Shown: positions 1-15,000, numbered from the stretch's first letter. The stretch: DNA of 64,000 nt from Parus major (GCF_001522545.3 NC_031799.1:33868958-33932957); one strand, 5' to 3'. The notes: generated from the sequence alone by a model not told the origin. Made by a program: numbers and translations.

Positions 1-2900
1 TATTGTGCTTCTAACCCAAAACTCTGAAGAGGAATCTAAAAATGTGATTTTCCCTTCTGTTTGTCTGTATGTGTGCCTCCATTTGGATGCATGTTACCAT
101 TATCCAGACTGTAACAAAACAAGAAGCAGCATTCATGGCTGTTCCCCTTCAGTTTGTCGATACTGAAGTCCTGTTCAAGGGGTGGGGGAAGGTTTGGTTT
201 TGGTTTAGTTCTCATTTGATTTTAGAATTGTCTTACCTCGTAGTGTATACTTCTTCTTGGTTTTATCTTTTTCCTCCAACTTTTTGCAAGTTGATGGAAA
301 TCTTGAAATATTTCCTATCTAGTTTTATTTTTCTTTTCCCCAGTTTGATCATGCTGCTTACAAAACATTGTCATATTGTATTCCTAGTACCTTCAGATCC
401 TGAATTTTAACATACATTTCTGTAACACTTAAAAATAGGTTGCAAGAAAACAAATTTTCAGTTGTTTGGACTTTAACTCTTGCATTTGAAATATGTTAGA
501 AGTGCATCTTGAAAGATGTGCTAGCTGATTATATGAATATATTTCAAAGTATTGAAAATTAGGTCACAGTGATATGAAGTTGTATTCTCTCTCTTATCTA
601 TCTGTCAGGACCCATCTGTGTTACTGTCATCAGGTTATACCTTTGTAAAAAGATTCAAACGACCTAGAAGAGACAAATCTACTACTAGTTTGGTATCCTG
701 AGAGTTAGCCTTAAGTCTACCAGGTATTTAAAGGAGCACCCATTAGATGTGGGCTGAGTAAAGCCAGGCAAATGATCTTTCTGTTTGCAAAGCTTTTCTG
801 TTTCTTATAAACATACCTAAGAGTTGAATTTCAAGGGTTTACTTTTCTATAGACCTTGAAACCAGGCTCCTCAGAAATCACATTTGTGATCACAGTGCTG
901 ATTTTCAGGCAACTTTGTAGCCAGAACTTTATATTCCAAACCTCAGACCACTTCTGCTTCTTTATCTTTAGTGTTTGAAGTACCAAATAGTAGCTTCAGT
1001 GAGCTAAGCATCAAGTTTCTGTATCAGCTTGAGAAATGTTATCCTTTCAACCCAGGGCAGACTTTTAGGATTTACCTAAGTAAGAACACAGGATAGACAC
1101 ATGGAATCATTTAAGTTGGAAAAGATCTGGAAGATCACCAAGTTCAACTATTAACAGAAAAGTGCTAAGTCTACTAGTAAACCATGTTCCAGAGCACCAC
1201 ATCTACATGCCTTTTAAATACCTCCAGGGATGGTCACTCAACCACATGGCTGGGCAGCTTGTTCCTTTGCTTGGCAACCCTTTCAGTGAAGAAACTTTTC
1301 CTAATAGCCAATATAAACCTTCCCTGGCACAACTTGAGGCTGTTTCTGCATGTTCAGTTGCTTGTTACTTGAAGAGAGGAGGCTGACCTACCTGGCTACA
1401 CCCACCTTTCAGGTAGTTCTCTCTTTTAGTCTAAGAGTCATAAGTAGTTGACCTTGCTGGTTAAGCTTTGTCTATGACTACACTGATTACTAAACCATTG
1501 TAAATGGAGGACAGGGAAAGTCCAAGAGGATTCTTCAACAAATTTTTGTAGTTCCCATACTGCACAGATTTTTTTTTTCTTCATCTTTGCAGAAGTGGCT
1601 TCTGTCTACAGTCTTTCTTACCCTGGGCTGTGATGCCTGCTTCTGCCTCAGGCATGCTAAGAGTCATAGCTTTGAACATCACTTATTCTCCCTGGCAGTT
1701 GTCCTTCAGCACCAACTCCCTAGTATCCCAGATACCTGTAATTTTACAGACTTAACTCTTTTTATCTAAGGCTGGTCTGCTTTTTCTTTGGGTCATTCAC
1801 TCTGTAATATCTGTAGATGACATGGCAACCTTTATAAAGAGGACTTTTGAGTACTTTGTTAAAACTTTTTGAAGCCTTGTGTTGTTAAGCTGACATTTTA
1901 CATCATCTCTGAGGCGAATCAATACTATAAATCCAGAAGCCTTCACTGTTTTTTAGTCAGTCCTGTCTTTCTTTGGCCAGTAGGTATGTAGATGTGACAA
2001 GTCCCTACAGAGTACTGATTTATAGTCGTCTGGTTTTCCTAATTGTGTTGCAGAGATGTTTGGGTTTTGAATGCGAGGAGGGATCCCTGTCTTACTTTCA
2101 CTGGTGTGTCTTTAAATTTAGGGTTTATATGCAACTGTTTGTATATTTTTGGGTTGTATTAATCATGAAGAAAGTTAGTTTGTGTGGATCAGTACAGTTC
2201 TAAGAACAAATTTGTCACTTGGATCACTTGATATTTGTTTGCCGTCCCCATGATGAACTTTTAGTGGTCAATTTTGGATGTAGTCTGTACTTTCTGTGAG
2301 GACCTAGCATTTGTGAGGACCACTGCACTGGCATCAGATAGGGCATCCCCTTGTTGTGGAAATAATGAATGTGGGCAAAGGGAAGGCTTACTTACTATTC
2401 TAACTATATATATCACATACAGGAATAGTTAGAGTAAATACTGTACTATGAGGGTAAATACCTTTTCAATTTCTTAGGGTATCCATCTTGAAGAGAAAAA
2501 TATAGGGCTGATGTAAAATTTGACCTGTAATGGCTATTTAATTGCTTACATATGTATTTTAAATTATTCTTTAGAAAGCTGTTGCATATAATGTTCAGAG
2601 TTTTTTATGGCGAGAGCTGGAGAGAAAATCTGCTATGTAAGAAATGTTTATTGACCTTTTGTATGCTCTGTTCTTTTGTAAAGGTAGTTGTTGTTATGCA
2701 AAATAATTGGTCCAATAATACACTGTGTACTTGAAAAAGTGACTAGAAGGAAAACTAAAAAACAATATTTTTCCTTTTTAATGGTTGTCTAGTGCTATTC
2801 TGATATGTTGGAGCTGCCTTGGGCAGAGCTTCCTCTTTGTTAGGAAAATAAAGGAAAAATGTGAAGAAAGTTACTTACCTGAATGTTTTTTAAATTTAAG
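1..2900 (+). other. VPS13A intron (3' part)
   Basis: This is AT-rich intron with one antisense CR1 fragment (1098-1430). I see no coding segment matching the VPS13A residues just before w1. Small open frames here have no recognisable product. Confidence 0.8.
1098..1430 (-). mobile_element. CR1 LINE fragment (3' end region)
   Basis: It reads GGAATCAT..AAGTTGGAAAAGATC, then the typical antisense CR1 string with TCCAGGGATGGTCACTCAACCA and CCCTGGCACAACTTGAGGC. The 3' end is at the left. It belongs to the same subfamily as the copy at 10740, which shares long identical stretches. Confidence 0.88.
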
Positions 2901-3036
2901 GCAACTAAAGCTGGATTGAAAATCTACAGACCAGGAGTAAAACAAGATGATGAAAATTCTGGTGGCTGGTTTAGCTGGATATGGAGCTGGTCAGGTGAAA
3001 AAAAGGATGAACAGAGCCAAGAAATAAAGGGTTCAA
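2901..3036 (+). CDS. VPS13A: VPS13A exon w1
   Basis: Residues 1-45 of the windowed fragment, with [16 protein letters not shown] matching the human WFSWLWSWS segment near residue 425. Acceptor is TTTAAG; donor is CAA|GTATGA, leaving one base of a Ser codon completed by w2. The preceding exon (human ...NITIARQTAEVE) is not found upstream in the window. Confidence 0.95.
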
Positions 3037-6000
3037 GTATGATAATTTACTGGTATTCTTTTTGTTACTAGGACTCTAATAGAGTCCTAAGTCCCTAGCA
3101 GTGGAACTCATTATCAAATTATTGGTGTTTATATTTTCTCTTAGCCTTTTCTTTTGCTGGTGTAATTGTTAATTGCATGTAACAGAAGTTGTACAATTGT
3201 ACAACTCCTTCTGTTGTTCCATCTGAACTGCGTTCAATACAGTTGAAATTAATGGAATGTAAACAATTTAACTTGCATACATTTTAAAATTTGTCTCTTT
3301 CATGCCATGTATAATCACGTTTGATTTATGAGGCACCTACTAAAAGTTATGGAACATAGAAGGTAAATCAGAAAGGCTGTTTCTGTTGTTAGTAAGATAG
3401 AAAGTAGAACAGGCAAGGAAAAAATTTTAAGAGCATTTTAAAGCATGCTTTAGACTGGGAAGACTTGGCTTTAAACTCCAGGGTATTTCCTTCCAGTAAT
3501 TCAGGACAGTAATTTTGACAGTATCTACTGTATATCATGGAGTTAGCAAGCACAGGAAAGTGTTTAACAGTATTTGCATTTTTCAGATACCTATTCTGCA
3601 TATATACTACATATGCATAATTTAACTAACCTCTTGAAATGTGTCAGGTCTTGAAGAACTGATGACACAGGAAGAGAAGGCTAAACTTTATGCAGCAATT
3701 GGATATAGTGAAACAGCTGTGGATCCAACTCTTCCAAAATCAGTAAGTCATTGCTGGCTATATGACAACACGCAGTTGTTAGCTTTATCTACTAATAAAA
3801 ATCTATAAAGGCGATAGGAAATCACTTTTAAATTACTTGAAGCTCTGTCTCTGTATTTGAATGCTGTGTTCTGATATGCTTTATGAGGTTACTGCATGCT
3901 GGTTTTATGTGTAACAGAGCATCCTTAGATGCCGTTTCAGTATAGTGGTTATAAAGCTTACTTTTGGAATTCTGAAATAGTAAAGAATAAATTTGTGCTT
4001 GTTCTAACAAGAATAAGATCCTAAATGTAGTGTATTAATTTAAATGTTTAAACATTGAAGTATATTCATATATTATCTTACAATATTCAAAAGTTTTTTA
4101 AGAAAATGCACTTCTTAATGAAGTATCAGGAAGTGCACTGGAATCTAAAATATGAGTGACAGTAGATGAGGTAGAATAAGTGAGTATATAAAGAAAGAGA
4201 TGATTCAAGGATTGTAATGGGGAAGAGCAACATTTTGAATTGTTCAGAAATAGTATGATAAATCAATCTTTTGTGAGATACCAAGGATGGTATGATGAAC
4301 TGCATTCTAGCTCTGCATCAGAGGGTCTTTATCACAAAATATGATGAAGATATCAAAGACTCATGTTTGTAAGGATACTCTACTCTTTAGTTTAGCCTTG
4401 CCTCTTTGTAGACTTTTACACCAGCTGTGGTACAAACTTATGCATGAAAGCAAGCTTAGTTGCAGCTTTCATCTCTTCATAAACTGTATCAAGATGTATA
4501 ATAATGTATTTTATACTCCCGTGTTGTTGTCTTTCTGGCATATCTAGTATGAAGCCATGAAGTTCTCTGTGAACTTACTAAGCATGTCGATATCAATAAG
4601 AGAAAACAAGCAAACTCCTACACTAATAGAAATTGCATTAGCTGACTTGAGTACAGTATTCACCCAACGACCAGGTGCACAAGCAATAAGGTGAGCTTTC
4701 TCTATCAAACTGGTTTTGCCTTTCATGAAATGATGATGAGGATGACTAGTAGGCATATTAAGACTGTGTTATGGTATTTAAGTGTCATTTCTTGTGCAGT
4801 TTGGAGTGGAACCATTCTGTGGCTAAGGGATGAATCATGGATACTCTTTCCATGATAGAATACTCTGCGTCTTCAGAGGTCTTTGTGCTAATATGGATAT
4901 AGTCCTTTTTTTTTTTCAAGTTTGTCATTGTTATGTGCAAACAATCCAGCTACTAACTTGTAAATTACTTTGAAAAGTGACTGTTAAGTTTCCTTTTGAA
5001 ACTTAACCTGAGTAAGGTGATCTTACAACCACTTGTTTGTGGGCATTTAACATGACTGAAAAGTTCTTGTATTCCCAGTTCACTTTTAGATTTGTGGAAG
5101 AAGGGTGTAACTGATGATTTTTCCTTTGTTTTGTGCTCTCATAGTAGGTGTTGAAAAGCATCTACTGAAATATTTCAATTTTATTTCAAATACAGTGTCT
5201 TAGAAATTCTGGGAGAAGGTAACCCTTCTGTTTTAAACCTTGTTCCTTCTACTTTGAGACATATAAGTATAATCTATATATGATATTAAGATACTATTGA
5301 TCTTGATTAGTTTTATGCATAATTTTTTTCAAGTTTTGCTTCTGCCTTTTCTGTTGGCACTCTTGTGCATCTAAATGGCCCTGACAGTGCTATTGTACTA
5401 AGAAAAAGGAAAAAAACAACATTTTTTGCAGTTAAGTATTTTTCTTGGAGTGTTGGGAGATAAAAAATCTTAAGCTGAGATTAAGAGGTGTTACAGAGGT
5501 GGATAGCATATTGAAAAAAAAAATAATCCTAGATGTAAAAAGTACCTTTTGGAGTAAGGAGACTGTATGTCTTTGTTTCTTTCATTTCTCTGCACTAGAA
5601 CCCTTTTCTCTCTCCTGTATGTCTGTTTTCCACTTATAGATATGCCTTCTAATTCCTGAGGTCATACTAAAGAATTCCCATTTGTATCTCTTACCTGCCC
5701 TGACACCTGTCCTCATGAAAAGTGTATGAAGGAAATAACTTGGATGCCCTTTTGTATTTCGACAGGGGCAGCTAATAGACACAAAAGATAATGAAATGGA
5801 AAACAGTTTACACATGGATGTTTGTATTAAATCTTTAGAATAAGCTATTTATAGTTAAGGTAGGGTAGAAATTTATTTTACTGGTTTGTGTTTTGGTTTC
5901 TTTCAATCTAATTTTTATACCCTTACCATCTAATTGTACTTAGCCAGATGGATATTGCATCTGAACAGTCTGCTTACATTTCTTTACAGGTTTGAAACAA

Positions 6001-9000
6001 AAATTAACTCACTTGAAGTTACAGGTGTATCTCAAGAAAAGTGTACACCCCGTCTCCTCTCTTCTCGAACTGTGTATTCGGATGAGAGTACTTCACTTTT
6101 AAGCATAATGTTTGAGACTAATCCTTTGGATGAGAAAGCAGATCAGAGGATTAGGATAGAATCACAACCACTGGAAATAGTGTATGATGCAGTAAGTAAA
6201 TATTTAAATAAGCTATAAATCATCAAAAATCCTACTTAATAGTAAATTTACCATGTTTTTTTTTTTTTAACAGGTGACAGTAAATAGCTTAGTGGATTTC
6301 TTCAGGCCTCCTAAAGATGTTCATTTAGAGCAATTGACATCAGCAACTCTGATGAAACTTGAAGAATTCCGTGAAAAAACATCAACAGGCAAGTGCTGCA
6401 ATGCTCTTCTGATGGCACACTCAAAAAAATTTTAGATCGTAGGAGTGTTAAAACTGTATCTTTCCTTATGGAGATGTGTGCATCCAAGTCATAGCTTTCT
6501 AACACACCATCAAAATAAGCTGAATTATTCAATCTCATTGCAATGTGTTTATTCTAGGTGTTGAATAATTTATGTTTGTATCTTTTTTAACTTCAACAAT
6601 TTTTGCTTACTTGTAAAATATGCTCCAAAGCCATAGATAGTATTTCAGTATTTTTGCTCCATACAGAGTTAAAAGAGTTTGATACATCTATTTTTTTCAT
6701 CTCATATGTAAAAGCCCTTAGTAATTTAATAGTCTCCAAATACTGATTCTGGGATATTAGTCCCCTAAGTTAACCTCTACATCCTTTTCAGATTCCTTGT
6801 TTTTCAGGACATCATGCCTTTGTATAGGTGTTTTCAATTTTCTGACTTCCTTGATGAATATTGATTTGGATTTGGATTGACTCAGTTCAAGTTATATAAA
6901 CTACATTTATCTGCCTTCCAACTGCTCAGTTTTACAGCTGTTTCACTAGTTTTCATTTCATCCTGTTTATCCCTAGAGATCTTGTATTTTAAGACATGAA
7001 TGCAAATGCTGAATACTGTGAAGACTAACACTGAGATCTGTGGAATTAATTAGTTCCAGTAAGGATGTCTGAGACTTCTAAATCAGAGATGTGTCCAGCA
7101 CAGTGTCCTGTCTCTGTGGATAGGAGTGGATGTTGAGGGGAGATTTCATATATAAATTCTTTTTAAAAGGAAAAAAAACCCCAATTGATGTTTTCTAAAA
7201 CCTCTTTTAATTTTATAACCTATTAATAATTAAATTGTAAGTATAAAAAAATCTGAATACTCAAGTGATAAAGATTTAAAGAAAACTCAAGAAAAATGAT
7301 TATTTAATTGATGGCTTTTATCAGGCTAGTATTGGGAGGGAAATCAAGTGTCAATAGTATTTTTATTCATTAGTTCTTCTGTTCTTCTTTGAATGAGCTA
7401 TTTAATTAAGGACTAAGATTAACCAGAATTATGTGCTTGCTTTTCTGTTTTTTTCAGAAATTTCTTGATTGATATTTTGTACATTGATACAACAGTTCAT
7501 TGTTCATTTCTCAGATGAAATTTTAAATTTGCCTAGATAGAATATGCTTGGTTCTCTTCTCATTAGCACCAAATATAGTGATGTTGATAATAATAAATTT
7601 TTTTGTGGAAATATGAAATCATGCTCTGTGTTTATTACATTTTAAGCATATTACTGTAGAGGTATATCCAATATGGTTTGTACCCTCACAAGACTGCTGA
7701 GTAGTCCAGAGCAACTTAAGACCTTGTTCCAGTTACAAATGAAAAATTTGATGGGAATTTCTAAAAATTTGTGGTACATTGCTTGTAAAATCTTGTCTGA
7801 GTCTTAGAGACTTGCCAGGGATAAAAGATTTGATCTGCAGAATATTTTGTTGCAAGGACTATGCTAATCTCAGAGGTAGAATAAGAAAAATGTAACATAA
7901 AAATGTAATTAATATGCTCAGACCTCAAGAATGAGTCCTTAACGTTTTTCTTTGAAGCAATAGAAGGTAGCTGGAAAATATAGGGGAACTGTGAACTGCA
8001 AAATTTAAGGAACCTGCTACACTGGAATAGTTATGATTTTCAGCACTAAAACACATTACAAAAGCTTGGTTTACCAGAGCTCAATTTATGTATTCCTCTG
8101 TGTTTTCTTCCCAAATAAAAGAAACAAGAAAATATTTGTTTGACCTTTCTACATTACTCAAATTCAACTAGGCAGGGCAAACTGAAAAATATTTTTTTAT
8201 TATTATAAGTCGTTTTGTCTTGCAAATGCTGCAATGTAGTTGCCAGCCAGTTCTTCACTGACTGGCCTAGCTCTTCTGTGACTGGACAACCTTTGATACT
8301 GTAACAGTTCTAATTATTCTCTTGCCAATGGATGTGTTGACTATCATGTTGTCATCTTCATAATTCATTATCTCTACTTCTGTGATCATCAGCTTGTTGT
8401 AAATGGGAAATACTTAATGAGTTGTGGCTGCATCATAAGGCAGAACTAACTTGAAGCAATGCCATTCATTCGTCTTCAGCTGAGCAAAAAAACAGAATTT
8501 GACCTCAAAACTTATAACTGTCTAATTTTCACAACTAATTGCATGATTTTGAAACATAGTTTTTGTAAGATTCTTTATTTGCATATCTTTGGTATCTCAA
8601 GATGGAGATGTTTATCAGCAGTTTGTGTAAACTTGTGTATTTCAGTGTCAATAAATACTAGCAGTTTCACCAGTGTGGTGGATTCCGCCAATAAAAAATT
8701 CTAGAGCAATTAAATTTCTGAATGTATGGGATATAGTGGGTTAACTCAGTAATTTCAAAGTAGCAGTTCACATTCCATTTCTTCTCATTTCATCTCTGCC
8801 CAGTGGGAAACTTTTTTGAGTTCGCATATGTCATGTTGTTGTCCGTACTTGTCAGTTAGTAGTTTGCTATCATAATTTCATCTACTCTGTGCTTCTTTAA
8901 GGAGTGTCTGTAATGAATTGGTCAGAAAAAATATGAAGAGAATATGTACCTTATTTATCTAGCTTACAGTGCTTATTTAAAATTAGACCTGATTTTATAT

Positions 9001-12000
9001 TTATTGCTTTTAAAAAATCCCATAGGCTCTTTATTAATTACTTCTGTTTCTTTATATTTAATAATTGTACTCTTTTTTCAGGTTTGTTGTATATTATTGA
9101 AACCCAGAAAGTTCTTGACCTCAAAATAAACCTCATGGCTTCATACATTATTGTTCCACAAAAAGGATTCTATGATCGTACATCAAATTTACTACTTCTG
9201 GATCTTGGTAGTTTTAAAGTATGTATTTACTCAATGCAGTATTTTACCAAAAATAATTCTTTTTACCCGATTTACCAAAAATTCAGCTTTTACCTGATTT
9301 TCAGTATCTTAATTTGAATTTTATGGTAATGATTAAGTAAAAGTACCTCTTGCAGTTTATGTATTAGGTATTTATTTTAGAGTGCTTTCTAGTCAAGGCA
9401 GAACTGAACTCTTCTCAATAGATTTGTTCAATGCAAATTCTTTTCTAGCAAAAGAATTGCTAGAAAATACTCCTTCCCCAGTATGAAACTGCTGTGGATA
9501 CTTTGGACGGTTACATGGAAAATACCTAGTAACTTTTTACATTGCCTTACAATATAAAATAGTGAACTTCTTTCTTACATGATTAAATGGTATTGTTATT
9601 TTTCCTATTATTATTACTTACCCTTTAGTCACTGAATTTACTTTAAAATGAGAAAAGTAAACATACTGGCGATTTTAAAGATAATTTGGATTAAATTAGA
9701 GGAATGTTTGAGATAATGATTTATCTTTTTGATTTTTCCCTTGCATAAAGTATGTAAAATTATAATTTATCTTTATAAAATAGAAATAGACTTTAAAAGA
9801 AAAGAGACTTTTTCCATATTATTAGTAATCTTCTTACTCACTGATGAACTTGTGTTCTTCAGGATAAATGATCTTACATGTGTACAGGCAATTTACTTTT
9901 TTTTACTTGTACTCTGGGTAAGATTGATTCTGACGCTTACTATCTGTTTGGATTGCTGTCTGTTTTTTAGTAAAAATTTATTTCAAATCTTAAAATCTTT
10001 CTAAAGAGAGTTAGTTTTCTATGTAATTTCCACATAATTACCTTCTGAACATGTGATTTCAGTTAGAATTATGGAATGGTTTGGCTTGGAAGAGACCTTT
10101 AAAGTTGAGTTTAACCTCCCTATAATGAGCAGAGACATTTTAACTAGATCTGGCTCCTCAGCCACTTGTCCATCCTGACCTTGAATGTTCCCAGGCATGG
10201 GCATCCACCCCCTCTCTGGGCAACTCATGCCAGTGTCTTGCCACTCTCATTGTACGAAAATTCCTTATATCTAGTCTATATCTACTCTTAGTTTTAAAGT
10301 GTTACCTCATGACTTGTCAGAACAGGTCCTGGTAAAGTCTGTTACCATCTTTCTTTTTGGCCCACTGTAAATACTGAAAGGCTGCGAAAATGTCTCTCCA
10401 GAGCCTTCTCTTCTTCAGGCTGAACAACACCAACTCTCTCTGCCTTTTTCTTAGAGGAGATGCATTCTGTCCCTCTGATCATTTTTCTGGCCCTTCTCTG
10501 AACCTGCTTCCACAGGTTATAGCACTCCAGGTGAGGAGCAGAGTAGAGGAGCAGAGTCCTCTCCCTTACCCTGATGGCCACACTGCTTTGAATGCAGCCC
10601 AGGGTATGTATGGCTTTCTGGGCTGCAAGTGTACATTGTCAGGTATCATCCAGCTTTTCATCCATCAGCACCCCCAGGCTCTACTCCATAGTGCAGCTCT
10701 CAATCCCATTGCCAGCAGCCTATATTGATCACTGAACTGTTGAATCACTTTGATTGGAAGAGATATATAGGATCCTTGAGTCCAGCCATTAACCCAGTAG
10801 TGGCAAGTCCACCACTGAGTTATGTCCCTAAGTGCCGTATCTACGTGTCTTCTAAATTCCTCCAGGGATGATGACTCGACCAGGTCCCTGGGCAGCCTGT
10901 TCCAGTGCTTGGTAACGCTTTCAATGAAGAAATTTTTCCTAATATCCATTCTAAACTATCCCTGGCACAACTTGAGTCTGTTTCTGCATGTTCAGTTGCT
11001 TGTTTCTTGGGGTAAGAGATAAGTTCCCACCTACATCCCCAAGAGCTACGGATTCCTTTCGGGTAGTTTTAAGGCAAGGGCCCGCCCTACCTCCTTTTCT
11101 TCAGACTAAAGAATTCTAGTTCCCATGGCTACTCCTCACAGGACTTGTGATCTTTTCCCAGTATTGTTGCCCTTCTCTGGACATATTCCAGTACCCCAAT
11201 GTCTTTGTTACTGTGAGGAGCCCCAAATAAAGTATAGTATGCAAGGCGCAACCTCACCAGTGCCAAGTACAAGGAGACAATCCTTTCCCTTGTTCTGCTG
11301 GCCACACTATTGCTTTCGGCCACCTGGGCACTCACTGGCTCACATTCCAACTGCTGTGAATCAGCTCGACCTGCTCCCCTCCTCCCTGAGCTCTATCATT
11401 AAGCAGAGGGGTTCTCTGCCTGGGCACACCTCCCACTGGTGTGCTCACTGCTGCTGTCTGGTGTTGGCATAAAAGTCAGGCACATCCTGCAGCCTGCACC
11501 TGCATGACAGCATGTTCCCGCCAGAGCTCTGATCAAATGCATCAGTTGTGGTGGTATCATGCTTTGGTAATAGAGGCTGCCCCAGTCCAAGTGTAGGTCC
11601 ATGCAATAGGTCATGTTTAAAAAGAATGTGTTGGATTGCTTCGGAAAGTAGAATTAGTGAAGAATATTGCTCTGTAGATATGAAAAATTGTGATCTGGTT
11701 CTAAATCCAAGTTATTTCAGTGACAAGTAATTTCACGAGCTCTTCTGAATGTTGGTCATTTGTAGGCAGTTTGTAGAGTTGGCACTTTGTAGCTGTATGT
11801 GTGCATGAGACAACCTCCTGGATCTAATCCTAAATCTAATAGCCCACCTCCATACAAGAAGGATTCTTGGTAGAATTACATAGAAGGATACATTTCAAAA
11901 TCAGACTTCAGTGTGTGTCTGTGAGATCTTTTTCCTGAATTGGATGAGTAATTTTTGTAGTGAATGTGACTCCTAGATTGTTTTCTCTGATTTAATAGAA

Positions 12001-15000
12001 ATTAGAAATATCATAAGAGAAAATTCAGTTGCTTCTCAAGACATGATTAGTAATTCTGTATTCACTTGGAGTGACATATGCTTAAGTCAGAGATGGGTCA
12101 TTTGTTGGATGACTATGCTTAACACAAAACAAATAGTCTTTTTCCCTCTGTTGCATACTGGAAAAGATCAAGCCCCAGGAGGAAAAATGGCATGTAAAAT
12201 TAAAACCGTGTCTCACTAGATAAATAGGGTTATTAATTTAGTTGTTCTGAGTTTGCATCTCTAAGTTATTTTTTACATAAAAGTTACAATGGACTTACAG
12301 TCCAGCAGTACTGAAAAATAAATGCCGTGTCTTAGATGCTATTTTTCAAACCTCTTTTAGTTTTTCTGAATATTACCTGGGTTTGACAAAATCAAATATA
12401 AATCCAGAATTATTAGACATATAAGGATGAGGACAGATACTTTTCATCAGAGATGAACATCAGAGAGGGCACATACAAATGTGAAATACCAGAGATGTAT
12501 GGGTGTTTCAAAGCTGAATCGAAGGAATATTGAGTGATATTAAAGGAAAGACATTGATGATGAACAGTCCAAATAATCTTTTCACCTCTGTGTCAGAACT
12601 GAATTCAACAGGGTTCAGAAATAAATTTCATGTGTCTGAGTTGTTTAATGCAGTAATATTTTATATATAAAAATTCTGAATAATTATGCTACTGGTTTCA
12701 AAGGGTTTGAGACTTTATACTTTGGAGTATAAGCCACTTATTAAAGAAAATTACTCTGTACAGAGTACATAGTGTATTTGAATTGTTTTTTTATTTCTTT
12801 CTTTGAGGAAGAGGTGCTGTTAATACTCTGGTTTTTGTTGCAGTGCAGGCTAGGAATTTTAGATATTAGCTGCTGTGCTGTGATCGTTTTAAGACTCTGA
12901 CCTATAGTGAGGACTGAATAATTTTTTGTGGTAGGAACAAGTATTTGTAGAATTAGTGCTTTGAATATTTCTGAAATTTATTTCTGCTTTTTTTTTTTTT
13001 TTTTTTTTGTCTGATTTAAGATGAGGAGCAAAAGTCGTTCTGATTTATCAGAAATCAAAGTAGGACACACCTCTATTGAAGATATAATGTCAAGAGCTTA
13101 TGACAGTTTTGATGTCCAGCTCAGCAGTATGCAGTTACTGTACAGCAAACATGGCAAGTATTCCTGAAAGTAATCTTTCTTTATAGGACTAAATATAATG
13201 TGGTGGTTGTTGTGCCACATATTTTTTGCTGAAACAGTGGAGAATCTTTTGGAATGTACTTCTTCAAACGTAAGTGTTCTTAACTCAGTACTATGAACAT
13301 GTTACAAATTTCCAAAACAAACTTCCAATCTAAGCAAATTTGTAATAAAATTCCTTTTGTTAAAGACATCTCATTTGATTTGTTGCATAATAAAGGTAAG
13401 ACTGTAACTACTTTGTTTATGGTGTTTTCCTTCAGTGCCTTTGCTTTTCTCCAGATTTAAAGCAGAATCCACAAGTAGTTGTAGGTTTGATCAGTTTTTT
13501 GAGAGTAAAGAAAGAATGAGAATCAAACTACTTCAAGAACTGGAGTCAATTTACTTCAATAAGGTATCAAAGGAAACTTTAGTATTTTGGGAACTAGCAA
13601 CATAGAGTCGGTCATAATCAGAGATGTCTTAAGCATTTAATTCTTAATCCTGTGATTCTAGGGGAGAATCCAGACCCTAAACTCCCAGTACCATGCATGT
13701 TAAGAACTGTGTCCTTAGAAGTCTACCCCTGGATGGGGTAACTGGGTAGATGAGACTAGGATAAATTCGTAATTAGTCTTATATTTTGTGTGTATAAATA
13801 TATCTGTTGATAGAGCTTTAAAATATGGCATCTGAATTTTTAGCAATATATGCTGATATCAGATACTTGAATTCTGTGATGTGTACTGAGAAGGAATCTC
13901 TTTCAATGTTTAAAGTAGGTTTTCTTTGCTCTTGTAGATGAGAACTGGCGAGAAGCTCGGAAGCTAAAAAATTCATCTCAGTGTATCTTGCAGCCCTTGG
14001 ATGTAAAACTGGAATTTAGCAGGGCTATGGTTGTTACAGATGCAAGAATGCCCAGGTATATATTTTTCCTAATTTTGAAGTTTTATGGTAAGTTACTTTT
14101 TTGAGGGGAAAAAGAGGGAAAAAATAAGGATCTGGTCATGCCTGTGCACTTTTGCATTGGCTATATTTAAATCTTGGAAGTAAAATACATTTTTCTAGAA
14201 AAACAGAAAATGAATTAAAATAAGTTTTCAGATACTGAAAAGGTGATAGAATATTATAGTACTGCATTTAACATATTTAGAGATTCGTATTAAAGATATC
14301 ACTGCCTCTTCTAATTCAGTCTTCATAATAGCTACATTTAAGTTCTCATTCCAAATGCCAAGGAGCTAAAAATCTGAACTTAAAATCACTTCTATAAATA
14401 GCAAGAAATATTTTGAAAAGTAATGTGCTGTCAAACTCCCTCTCTTTTCATTTGGCTTATTGCTCTGGTTATTTTACCTGCTATGGATCACTTCTCCAAG
14501 AAACAGCTCTTAATGCCTTGAGTTCTCACTTAGGGTTTTCTAGCAAAATTTTGTTTAGTTAAGGAAATTGTAGCAATCAAAAGAAAATAATTAGTACTGT
14601 TAGTAAAGATTGCATAGTGTAGTGCTGCCACCTTCTGGAAACCTTAGAGGCCAGATTCTGCATTTTGATGCTTAAAACTAACATCTTAATGTTTTCCTTC
14701 CTTACTTTTTTCTGTTTGGTGAAGAAGATCAAATAAGGGGAATGCAATTAATGGGAATCTTTTTATGGTAGAAAGTGAGATTTCAGTTCTATGGTCATAT
14801 AACAGAATGAAATAATTTTAATGTAGATTTGTAATTCACATTTCTCAAAAATTACACAGTTATAACCTGGATTAAGGAGCATCTTCTCTTAATGAGTACA
14901 CTTGTAACAGTATTGTGCTACTACTTGTCTAACTGTCTTGGCTACCAGGTGTGCTTTGGCAATTAATGTGTCCAAACTGATTCTGGAAAACCTCTGCCTA

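Larger units (their letters stand above)
9219..13020 (+). other. Intron w6-w7 (3.8 kb)
   Basis: It holds two adjacent antisense CR1 copies (10065-10735 and 10740-11395). 11400-11610 is a GC-richer segment of unknown origin. The rest is unremarkable. A 21-T run precedes the acceptor. Confidence 0.8.

Noticed and set aside
6389..6420. Extension of w5 to a downstream GT donor
   Set aside because: The nearest GT shifts the frame and produces a stop in w6, while GCAAGT gives the conserved T-G-L-L-Y join.
11125..11472. 115-codon + strand open frame
   Set aside because: It reads the antisense strand of a CR1 copy and continues into unrecognised sequence; there is no known product.
13021..13023. 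ATG at the start of w7 as an alternative translation start
   Set aside because: It lies directly at the acceptor in the middle of the conserved frame, with no promoter signal upstream, only a poly-T splice tract.
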